Both the position numbers and the translations under genes were made by a program. Shown here one piece after another: positions 18,703 through 26,287 of a stretch of 64,000 nt of DNA (its first letter is position 1; each line of letters opens with the position of its first letter). The stretch comes from Acidobacteriaceae bacterium (GTDB lineage: Bacteria; Acidobacteriota; Terriglobia; Terriglobales; Acidobacteriaceae), in NCBI GenBank assembly GCA_025462885.1, contig JAOAPN010000005.1, positions 1-64,000 on the forward strand, written 5' to 3'. The notes under the pieces were generated by a model. It did not search any database, was not told the DNA's origin, and was given only the letters and a program-made list of their open reading frames with translations.

Positions 18703-20166
18703 TTACCCCAGAATCTGTTCTCCCCCATGCAACATGGCCCGGTTTTTTCCCGAGCGCTTCGCCGCATACAGTGCCTCGTCCGCAAGCGCCACCAGTTGAA
18801 GGCCGTTGACCAGCGACTCATTCATCGCAGCCATTCCGATGCTCACTGTCATGCGCTCGTTATTCCATTGCTCCCCCGCTACGCGCTCCATGATGCGTCG
18901 CGCGAGGCCCAAGGCACCTTCTTCGCCGCTCTCAGGGAGCAGAATAACGAATTCCTCCCCGCCATAGCGAGCCGGGAGATCCGGTAGCCGGACGGTCGTC
19001 CGCAGCAGCATGCCGAGCTTCTGGAGTACGTCGTCGCCAGCCGCGTGTCCATAGCGGTCGTTGATCTGTTTGAAGTTGTCCACGTCCAGCAGGAGGACCG
19101 CAAGCTCACGCTTGCGTCGTCGGGCGCTGGAGAACTCCAGCACCAGCCGCTCTTCGAATGCCCGGCGATTCTTCAAGCCGGTCAGGACATCCGTTACGGC
19201 GAGTTTTCGAAGCTGTTCGTTCACATCTTCCAGTTCATGATGATAGCGTTCGAGTTCGGATTTGCGAACGACCTCTTCGGTCACGTCGACAGCGACCCCG
19301 GCCAGCATCATGTTTCCCGCTGAGTCATAGCAGGGGAACTTGAACGAACGCCAGGTGGAGCTGGTTCCGTCGGCGCCGCGAATCCGTTCTTCCGTCTCGA
19401 CCATGCGCCCGCCAGCCATTACTTCAAGGTCATGTGCGCGTGCCGACCGCGACAGGTTCGGAGACCACAGACGCTCGTCGGTCCGTCCCAGCCATGTGTA
19501 CTCGCCGACTCCGAACCGCTTGGCGAAGCTCTTGTTATAGAACAGCAGCCGCCCGGCTGCATCCTTGATATAGCTCAGGAACGGGCTGGCGTTCATGAAT
19601 GCCCGGAACAACTCTTCACTGGCTTGAAGTCCCGCGCGCGCCTTCTCTTTTTCCTTGAGAGCTTCTTCCAGCGCGCGACGATGCATGCGCAGTTCCAGGC
19701 GCGCACTGGCCTGTCTCGCCAGCACCTGCAAGGCATTCGCCTGCTCCGGCGAGAGGATACGAGGCTTGGTGTCCATCACGCACAACGTTCCGACAGGGAG
19801 TCCCTCGGCAGTGTGCATGGCGATTCCGGCGTAGAAACGGATGGGGGGCTCTGCAATCACGAGGGGATTTTCGGAGAAGCGGCCATCGATGAGAGCATCC
19901 TGCACCACGAGCAGTTCTGTCTCACGGATCGCGTAGGCGCAGAACGCAATCTCGCGCGGCATCTCTTCCAGCTTGAAGCCGTCCGAGACACGGAACCACT
20001 GCTGCCGTTCATCCAGCAGCGTCAGGAATCCGACGGGTGTCCCGCAGATGGAAGCGGCCAGGTGGACGATCTCGTCGCATTCTGCCTCAGGCACCGGGTC
20101 CATCCCACCCTGCAGACGCTGAGCCCGTACTCTTGAATCTTCACTCTCTACCCGGCGTAAACTCAT
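18703..20166 (-). CDS. Diguanylate cyclase with GAF and PAS domains
   Basis: Encodes about 487 residues. A GAF domain (about 25-165; ASICGTPVGFLTLLDERQQW) is followed by a PAS domain (about 195-310; FRAFMNASPFLSYIKDAAGR, then a PAC-type WRSFKFPCYDSAGN), a short coiled coil, and a GGDEF domain (about 325-480). The active site reads RYGGEEFVILLP, so it should be catalytic. RLPD five residues before it matches the RxxD inhibitory site, which implies feedback control by c-di-GMP. No membrane segment is visible, so it is probably a cytoplasmic sensor. ATG at 20166 has GGTGA upstream; a TTG at 20169 is an alternative. Confidence 0.93.
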   Translation of the reverse strand: MSLRRVESEDSRVRAQRLQGGMDPVPEAECDEIVHLAASICGTPVGFLTLLDERQQWFRVSDGFKLEEMPREIAFCAYAIRETELLVVQDALIDGRFSENPLVIAEPPIRFYAGIAMHTAEGLPVGTLCVMDTKPRILSPEQANALQVLARQASARLELRMHRRALEEALKEKEKARAGLQASEELFRAFMNASPFLSYIKDAAGRLLFYNKSFAKRFGVGEYTWLGRTDERLWSPNLSRSARAHDLEVMAGGRMVETEERIRGADGTSSTWRSFKFPCYDSAGNMMLAGVAVDVTEEVVRKSELERYHHELEDVNEQLRKLAVTDVLTGLKNRRAFEERLVLEFSSARRRKRELAVLLLDVDNFKQINDRYGHAAGDDVLQKLGMLLRTTVRLPDLPARYGGEEFVILLPESGEEGALGLARRIMERVAGEQWNNERMTVSIGMAAMNESLVNGLQLVALADEALYAAKRSGKNRAMLHGGEQILG

Positions 20167-20306
20167 CAATCACCACAAAGTAAGACAGTCTTTTGGTCTC
20201 TTGGAATATCCCTCAGGATACTCCGTTATGGGTATGATTTGCTACATTTCCTTTGTCGTTTGGCACTTTCGCCACAGCTTTTCATCGCATGCGGCAGCTT
20301 GGCGAC

Positions 20307-20354
20307 AACGTTACCGATAACGAGTCCAGGAGCATCCTGGGTATCGGTAACGTT
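20307..20354. promoter_or_regulatory. Nested inverted repeat with LacI-type half-sites
   Basis: AACGTTACCGATA (20307-20319) is perfectly repeated in inverse as TATCGGTAACGTT (20342-20354). Inside, CCAGGA (20326-20331) and TCCTGG (20335-20340) form a second inverted repeat. Each outer arm includes a near-palindrome with a central CG (GTTACCGATAAC; GGTATCGGTAAC), the pattern of LacI/GalR-family operators, about 30 bp centre to centre. It lies 141 bp before the diguanylate cyclase start and 14 bp after the stop of the small gene upstream. No T-run follows on either strand, which argues against a simple terminator. Confidence 0.5.
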
Positions 20355-20367
20355 ATCAGTATGGAAG

Positions 20368-20544
20368 CTAGTGCTTGATCAGCCACATGGCCCAGCTTGC
20401 CACGATCGTTCCACCGACGAACATCGCGAAGCAGAAGGCTCCGAAGCGGATCATCATGCGCGGCTCGCTGCGCTGGGTAATGCCGAACACCACCGAGGTG
20501 AAAAGAGAGAAGAGCAGCACTGCGCCAAAGTGAGAGATCATCAT
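20368..20544 (-). CDS. Small membrane protein, 58 residues
   Basis: Encodes 58 residues with two hydrophobic stretches (GAVLLFSLFTSVVFGI and FCFAMFVGGTIVASWAMWLI) separated by a basic turn QRSEPR. Function not recognised. Its ATGATG start overlaps the stop of the gene before it (20541-20957) by four bases, so the two are very likely co-translated and may form one membrane complex. Confidence 0.7.
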   Translation of the reverse strand: MMISHFGAVLLFSLFTSVVFGITQRSEPRMMIRFGAFCFAMFVGGTIVASWAMWLIKH

Positions 20545-20957
20545 GAACGCTTCCTCCCGATCGCCAGCGAGTGTGCATCCACGGCCGAGACGATATTCAG
20601 CAGGCCAGCCACCACGATGAACTTGGTTCCGTAATCTGCCACCGCGATCTGGACGTTGCCCTGGCCCATATCCATCGCCTTCGCCAGGAAGTAAAGCAGA
20701 CCGTTCCCCAGGTCGCCCGCAAAGTTCAGGATATCGAGCAGATCGCCGGTATTCGGCGAGTAGATTTTGCCTTTGAGCGTCAGACCGATCAGGAACATCG
20801 ACACGATCGAAACGAACAGCAGGGAACCGCGAATCCATTTCTTCAGCAGAAAGTGTCCCGCACCCGGAATGAGCCATCCCGCCAGCAGGGCCAGAATCGC
20901 CTGCGTCGAATTCGTCTTACCCGCGGCCGTAGCCGATGCTTGTACCTTGGTCGTCAT
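20541..20957 (-). CDS. Small TM2-like membrane protein (acidobacterial DUF6677-like)
   Basis: Encodes 138 residues. ALLAGWLIPGAGHFLLKKWI is the signature of small membrane proteins of the TM2 or DUF6677 kind that recur in acidobacteria. Several further hydrophobic segments follow. The family assignment is from memory of the motif and was not searched. It begins 21 bp after the M24 peptidase stop and overlaps the next small gene, so the three probably form one operon. Confidence 0.75.
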   Translation of the reverse strand: MTTKVQASATAAGKTNSTQAILALLAGWLIPGAGHFLLKKWIRGSLLFVSIVSMFLIGLTLKGKIYSPNTGDLLDILNFAGDLGNGLLYFLAKAMDMGQGNVQIAVADYGTKFIVVAGLLNIVSAVDAHSLAIGRKRS

Positions 20958-20978
20958 TCCAGTTGTGATGATATCAGT

Positions 20979-22157
20979 TCAGATGCGTACCAGCTCCGAC
21001 TGCATCCGGCCTGTTACCTCAGCCTTCCCCTTGCGTGTGATCATGTTGATCTCGTTGCGTACTCCGAACTCGCCCGAAAAGTAAATTCCCGGCTCCACCG
21101 AGAAGCAGGTGTTGGGCAAAATCAGCCGCTCATCGTGGGTCTCGAGGTTGTCCAGATGCGCGCCGCTGCCATGCAGTTCCGTGGCGATGTTGTGGCCGGT
21201 TCGGTGCGTAAAATATTCCCCAAAGCCTGCTGCCGCAATCACTCCGCGCGCCGCATCATCCGCCTGCCATCCGGCGATCGGTCGTCCCGCTTCAAAGGCC
21301 CGCTGCACCACCGCAATAGAAGCGTCCCGGGCATCGCGCACCGTGTCGAAGACCAGCCGCTCCCGATCCGTCGGCTTCCGGTCCACAATGCCGGTCCAGG
21401 TGATGTCGTACCAGACGGCATCCGGCTTGTTCGCCAGCTTCGCCCAGATATCGATCAGCACAAAATCACCGCGCTGGATCACACGCGACGAAGCTCTGGA
21501 AGGTTCATAGTGCGAGTCCGCGGAGTTCGGCCCTACGCTCACATTCGGTCCATGCTCCGTTACCATGCCTTCGCGTTCGATGGCGGCATGAAGGAACTCC
21601 ACCATGCCAAACTCGTTGGCGCCAGCCTCTCCCGCACGGACTCGCCGTCCCATCTCCTTCCACCCAGCTTCGAGGATCGGATCCAGCCGCCGCTGCGCCT
21701 CGAAGTGCGACGCTATCTGATCCTCTGTGAGGACGGCTTCGAACTGACTCACCAGGTCAGCCGACGACACGATCTCCTTGCCCAGCCCGCGCAGCACCTC
21801 CACCGTTCCCGCATCCACCATCGATACGTACATGATCGCGTTGCGCGGCGAATATTGCATCGCGATCCGGACAGCTCCCTCCAGCATCGCGGAGAGCTTG
21901 GTCTCCAACTCCTGCCACGAGGAGTACTCGGCCTTCTCGCCGGGAAGTGCATCCAGCCGCCCCGATTCAATCCGATGCACCAGCTTCCGCGGCTCGCCAT
22001 TCGCAGGCACAAAGTAGTACCAGCGCCGCGTGACATGCCCGTCCGGAGACATCCGCAGGATCCGCAGCCCCAGCGGATCGCGATTGTGATGATCGTAGAA
22101 GAGCCATCCATCCAGCCCCTGCTCCCGCAACGCCGCCTGCACATGCTCAAGATTCAT
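20979..22157 (-). CDS. M24-family metallopeptidase (Xaa-Pro aminopeptidase-like)
   Basis: Encodes 392 residues. The N-terminal creatinase-like domain runs to about 155, followed by the pita-bread catalytic domain. Metal ligands appear in order: D in FVLIDIWAK, D in AVWYDITWTG, H in HRTGHNIATELHG, E in CFSVEPGIYF and E in GVRNEINMI. Such enzymes cut an N-terminal residue before proline or act on related dipeptides. No signal peptide is seen, so it is cytoplasmic. The substrate cannot be decided. First gene of a likely operon with the two small membrane proteins. Confidence 0.9.
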   Translation of the reverse strand: MNLEHVQAALREQGLDGWLFYDHHNRDPLGLRILRMSPDGHVTRRWYYFVPANGEPRKLVHRIESGRLDALPGEKAEYSSWQELETKLSAMLEGAVRIAMQYSPRNAIMYVSMVDAGTVEVLRGLGKEIVSSADLVSQFEAVLTEDQIASHFEAQRRLDPILEAGWKEMGRRVRAGEAGANEFGMVEFLHAAIEREGMVTEHGPNVSVGPNSADSHYEPSRASSRVIQRGDFVLIDIWAKLANKPDAVWYDITWTGIVDRKPTDRERLVFDTVRDARDASIAVVQRAFEAGRPIAGWQADDAARGVIAAAGFGEYFTHRTGHNIATELHGSGAHLDNLETHDERLILPNTCFSVEPGIYFSGEFGVRNEINMITRKGKAEVTGRMQSELVRI

Positions 22158-22231
22158 GGAGTCAATCTTATCCGCTTCGCAGGGCGCGGTCGAAGCAGCA
22201 ATTTCATCGTTTGCTGAGAGTTGAGCCCGAA

Positions 22232-24076
22232 TCAGACTTCCTGGTAGAGTCGATAGGTCTCAGTCGTGATCGCCGGGTAGGACTTCATCGAGACCATTCC
22301 CTGGTCCGTTTTGACCTGCCAATCCGCCGAGGTGCCTACCCTCTCCGCCGCCAGCAGGTTTTCCCGCGTCATCTTTCTTTCCCCCGGTTCGATGGCGAAC
22401 AAGGCCACCGGTCCACGCACCAGAGCGATGAGATTGGGATGGCCGCCATCCAGCGGGACGAGGCGTAACGGCATATCCAGCGACAACTCGACCCGGTCGC
22501 CGTCCTTCCAGGTACGATCGATCTCCGCCCAGGTTCCGGGCTCAATCTTCACGTCGGACTTCTTGCCATTTACCATAACGGCCGTATCCGGTCCCGACCA
22601 CTCAGGGACTCGCAGCGAGAGCAGGAAGCGTTCCGAGCGGTCCATCTTGAGCGAGAGCGACGTCTCTCCCACATCGGGATAACGGGTCTCCTGCGTCATC
22701 GAAACATGGGCGTGGCCCTGACGCCACGTGATCTTCGACGGCACGTATAGATTCACGGCAATGCCCTTCTGGCTGCGCAGGTACGAACTGATCCCATAGT
22801 CCGCCGTAAGCTGTGGGAACGTGCCGGAGCAGCACGGCCACTTCTGCTCGTAGTCCACCTTCTTCGCGTCGCGGTTGTAGTCGGCGTAATAGAAACTCAC
22901 GCCGTCGGGACGGATCGGGCGAGCACCCAGAATGGTGTTGTAGAGGATCGCATCCATGCCGTCGCCATAGGTGCTCTCACCCGTCACCCGCATCAGGTAG
23001 CGTGCGATCTTGAAGTGGCCATATGCCCCGCACGGGGTCTCAAAGCTGTTGTGCGATTTCGCCAGTGCATTCGCGATCTCATCGGTTCCTGGATGCCGAA
23101 ACGACTCATCCGGTCCCCATCCGCCCGTCGCGAAACTCTGCTCGCGCACGAAATCAAAACCGTTACGAGCGGCGCGCAGATGCTTCTCGCTGCCGTCGAC
23201 GAGATAGCACTGCATCGCTGAACAAAACGCGTTGACGTGGCTGTACGCATGCTGCCCCGGCAGCACGTTCTGGTTCTCCGCCAGCGCGTTGAAGTAGGTG
23301 TCGTCCTGCAGGAATCGCTGCGCCAGTTGCCGGAATCGTGCTCCAGCGCCGCGTTGGTAAGCGAGATAAAAATTCTCCGGCAGCGTGTATGACTCGTCCC
23401 ACGTATACGCCACATTCGGGTGCGGCCGTGCCGCCATCTCCCTGCGGTCGAGAGCCTTCTCCGGCAGCCACGGCAGCACCGCATCTGTAGCCTTGTTCAG
23501 CACTGCCAGCGCCGTGGGGTCTTTCGCGAACTGGTGGGCATCGATCAGTCCGCAGTTGGTCTTGTCGAAGGTGTACGCCGGCAGGCAGTATCCGTCATAG
23601 AACTTCGGCGTGACTGTCGAGGCAAATCCGCTCACCAGCCGCTGCACCTTCTGCTGCGTTGGCTTGTCCCCTGTCACGGCATAGGCCCGCGACAGCCCGG
23701 ACATGTACTGCCCAAACGTATGGCCGGGGACATAGCCCGTCATGTTCTTAGGCGGATCGAACTTACTGGAAGGCGAGTACCAGCCGCCCATGTCCTCTCC
23801 CGGCGCAGGCATTCCCGCCAACTGCCGGAACGGCTTTAGCAAACTGTCCTCGTTCAAGCCAAGGAACAACGCATGGTTCTGCCGGAACTGATCGAGCATC
23901 GGGCCATCGAGCAACTGCACGTCGGCATACTCAAATTGCTTGAACTCAGGTGCCGCAGCAGCAGGGTGGGGAGCTGCCGCACCCGCACCAACCAGTCCCC
24001 GCGCACGGCGCATCGTGACTGCACTCGCAGCCAGCGCCGCGCCACCCTTCAGAAACTCCCGCCTGCTCTTCGCCAT
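22232..24076 (-). CDS. Tat-exported GH127-like glycosidase (DUF1680, beta-L-arabinofuranosidase family)
   Basis: Encodes 614 residues. The N-terminus has a twin-arginine signal (SRREFLKGG, then a hydrophobic stretch), so export is folded, probably with a bound metal. The body matches the GH127/DUF1680 (alpha/alpha)6-barrel: LLDGPMLDQFRQNHALFLGL, the central FETPCGAYGH and the KWPCCSGTFPQL motif. In characterised GH127 enzymes a cysteine of the CC pair is the nucleophile and a glutamate and cysteines bind zinc. Likely role: removing L-arabinofuranose or related sugars from plant polymers. Substrate is an inference. Confidence 0.88.
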   Translation of the reverse strand: MAKSRREFLKGGAALAASAVTMRRARGLVGAGAAAPHPAAAAPEFKQFEYADVQLLDGPMLDQFRQNHALFLGLNEDSLLKPFRQLAGMPAPGEDMGGWYSPSSKFDPPKNMTGYVPGHTFGQYMSGLSRAYAVTGDKPTQQKVQRLVSGFASTVTPKFYDGYCLPAYTFDKTNCGLIDAHQFAKDPTALAVLNKATDAVLPWLPEKALDRREMAARPHPNVAYTWDESYTLPENFYLAYQRGAGARFRQLAQRFLQDDTYFNALAENQNVLPGQHAYSHVNAFCSAMQCYLVDGSEKHLRAARNGFDFVREQSFATGGWGPDESFRHPGTDEIANALAKSHNSFETPCGAYGHFKIARYLMRVTGESTYGDGMDAILYNTILGARPIRPDGVSFYYADYNRDAKKVDYEQKWPCCSGTFPQLTADYGISSYLRSQKGIAVNLYVPSKITWRQGHAHVSMTQETRYPDVGETSLSLKMDRSERFLLSLRVPEWSGPDTAVMVNGKKSDVKIEPGTWAEIDRTWKDGDRVELSLDMPLRLVPLDGGHPNLIALVRGPVALFAIEPGERKMTRENLLAAERVGTSADWQVKTDQGMVSMKSYPAITTETYRLYQEV

Positions 24077-24331
24077 GCCGTTCGCCTCATCCCGAGATTC
24101 ACTCGGAAGAAGCCTAACACTCTGCTAAGGGCTTTGATAACCTCTTGCGAAAGCATGGAGCGGGCCAGTCCGCGAACTGGCGACCAACCACACTCAACGC
24201 CGGGAAGAGATAGATTAAGCATTTGCTGAGTGACTCGGCCTGTTGTCAACAACTGACCCGACTCCTCAGGAACTATGTTCGAACTTGATCAAAGATTGCG
24301 TTTACAGGACTTACGCGGCGGCGCAGGATAC

Positions 24332-26026
24332 TCATCTGCTTTGCACGGAACAGGTCTGGTCACGGGTTGGAAGGTACTGCCATGCATGGACGGCAGGGCC
24401 AAGTGGCTTATAGGAGATCTGCTTTTCTGCCCCATCCGTAGAGATGGTAAAGATGGCTGCATGGTTGGGATCATCTGGATCGTAGGACGATGCCAGCCAG
24501 GTCTGTCCGTCTCGCAGGCCAGCCTTATAGGCCGGGCCGTCCGGCTTGGTTCCGGTGATCGTTTTCGACGACCGCGACTTCCCATAATTTAATCCCAAAT
24601 CAAGAGTCGGGAAATTTCCGTGGACAGCGGTGTAACAAGCTTTAATACCCGGTATGCTCGCTGGCGCTGGCAGATTCCCCTGCTGGTCGGCGGCTTGTTT
24701 CAGGAGCACAAGCAACCGCTCCGAGATGTAGGGCTCGAGGGTGTCGAAGATGCGCTGCTCCGTCATGGGCTGCTGACGATCGTGGACCATACGGTACATT
24801 ACGGCATCCAAGGAATGTTTCCCCTTGGATGCCTGTCTAATCGCCGCATCGAGCCAGAGAGCGATTACCCGTCCTCGGACATACTCGCTGGTGGAGGAGG
24901 AAAAGGCTCGCAAATCACGATTCAGCAACGCGACATAGCTGCTGGTGCTTTGCACTCCTCCCTCAAACGTGAGCTTGTCAGCGTAGTACTGGGTGAAGCC
25001 TTCCCTGAACCATTTGATCCTTTCATATTCGGTTATGGAGAGAGCTCCCATTTTCAGCGGATTCCAGGCATGAAACGACTCGTGGGCCAATAGGGGCAGT
25101 ACCGGGGTTATCGAGTCGTTACGAGACACGTACATCCAGAACGCATTCGTGAAGGCTGTCCCATCCGTGCTGCCATGGTCCTGATCAAACGGCTGCACGG
25201 TTACCAGATAAAAAGGAAAATCGCTATCTTGCCAGAACTCTCGAATTAACCGGATGGTGCTGCCAATCTGGTCTGCTGCCCGCTTATCAGAAAACGTCCA
25301 TGTTCCTCGAATTGCTAACACCACGGACTTACCATCAATCTCGAATGGGTGTAAGCGGAAATCTCCAGCGGCAAACAACGCGTGATTGATATCGGCCCAC
25401 GGACCGGTACGGCTTTGGCAACGTTGCGCCAGCGTTGGCTTTCCCCGGTCGACTTCGTTTGCCTGCAATGGCTCGGCAATTCCGAAGCTGGTCGCCAAGG
25501 CCCAGGTTGATGGCAACTGCTCCCAATCGAAGTTGACTGTAAGCCTTGCATCGCCGTACTTCCTCAACCAGACCAGCGCTTTGTCTCCGGTGACTTCAAG
25601 GTACTCCGGGAGAACAACCGGCTGTTGCTGCTTTGGATTAACCAGTGGCCTGGTCCAGTCACTGCGAATCACGTACGACAAAGACACCGGGCCGGTAGTC
25701 GCTGAGGATATTGTTTTTGTGCCTTTTGGGCCATCTTGGATGATCGTGCCCACTGTATCGGGATGGAGGTCGTTGATGGCTGGAGAAGGGATGTTGATCT
25801 CCGTCGACTCCCCAGCGAGTAACGGGAATGTCATCTGAGTCTTCAGAAGCATCCCGTCAGGTGTTTTCACTGTCGAGAAGCGATAGGTTACAGACTCTAC
25901 AGAGGCGACGTTCTCAAAAAGACACTGAGCGAAAGAGCTCTTTCCTGCTACCAGGAAACCGACCACCAGTAAAGCTCGACCCACCGAACGGGACAACACT
26001 CCCACTGTTCTTGTCACCACGGTCAT
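24332..26026 (-). CDS. Secreted M61-like metallopeptidase with PDZ-like tail
   Basis: Encodes 564 residues. An N-terminal hydrophobic signal (LLVVGFLVAGKSSFAQ) precedes a beta-rich domain, then the catalytic region with LLAHESFHAWNP (HExxH) and WFREGFTQYYADKL supplying the third zinc ligand, as in M61 glycyl aminopeptidases. The last about 90 residues (from DLGLNYG) resemble a PDZ fold with GPAYKAGLRDGQ. The start ATG at 26026 has GAGG seven bases before it. GC content looks lower than in neighbouring genes, which may mean recent acquisition. An ATAAC-TTAC-GTTAT palindrome lies at 26041-26054. Confidence 0.85.
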   Translation of the reverse strand: MTVVTRTVGVLSRSVGRALLVVGFLVAGKSSFAQCLFENVASVESVTYRFSTVKTPDGMLLKTQMTFPLLAGESTEINIPSPAINDLHPDTVGTIIQDGPKGTKTISSATTGPVSLSYVIRSDWTRPLVNPKQQQPVVLPEYLEVTGDKALVWLRKYGDARLTVNFDWEQLPSTWALATSFGIAEPLQANEVDRGKPTLAQRCQSRTGPWADINHALFAAGDFRLHPFEIDGKSVVLAIRGTWTFSDKRAADQIGSTIRLIREFWQDSDFPFYLVTVQPFDQDHGSTDGTAFTNAFWMYVSRNDSITPVLPLLAHESFHAWNPLKMGALSITEYERIKWFREGFTQYYADKLTFEGGVQSTSSYVALLNRDLRAFSSSTSEYVRGRVIALWLDAAIRQASKGKHSLDAVMYRMVHDRQQPMTEQRIFDTLEPYISERLLVLLKQAADQQGNLPAPASIPGIKACYTAVHGNFPTLDLGLNYGKSRSSKTITGTKPDGPAYKAGLRDGQTWLASSYDPDDPNHAAIFTISTDGAEKQISYKPLGPAVHAWQYLPTRDQTCSVQSR

Positions 26027-26235
26027 GCGTGTACCTCGCCATAACTTACGTTATTTCCGTGGGACGAGTTCCGTAAGCCGGGTAATCTCACAACTTCAGA
26101 ACCTGAAACATCAATCCATCCGTCACAAAGGCAGTTCGTGACAAATCACCGAGTCACTCATCGAGGACCAAGACAGTCCAAGCTGAGAGCCACTTCCGAG
26201 TCATGGCAAACTCAAACAGACTCAACACCCAAACG

Positions 26236-26269
26236 CAGCAAAGGCCGGGATCGCTCCCGGCCTTTGCTG
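26236..26269 (-). terminator. Strong hairpin after infB
   Basis: A perfect 14-bp stem (arms at 26237-26250 and 26255-26268, with a TCGC loop) lies about 20 bp past the infB stop on the minus strand. The downstream T-run on that strand is weak (tgcgtttgggt), so termination is likely but not textbook. Confidence 0.75.
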
Positions 26270-26287
26270 TTGTCGCACGTTATTTCT

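Noticed and set aside
20307..20354. Nested palindrome as an intrinsic terminator
   Set aside because: No T-run after the stem on either strand; kept as a possible operator instead.
20571..22217. Open frame of 548 codons on the plus strand
   Set aside because: Antisense to the M24 peptidase and DUF gene, which have conserved motifs; shadow.
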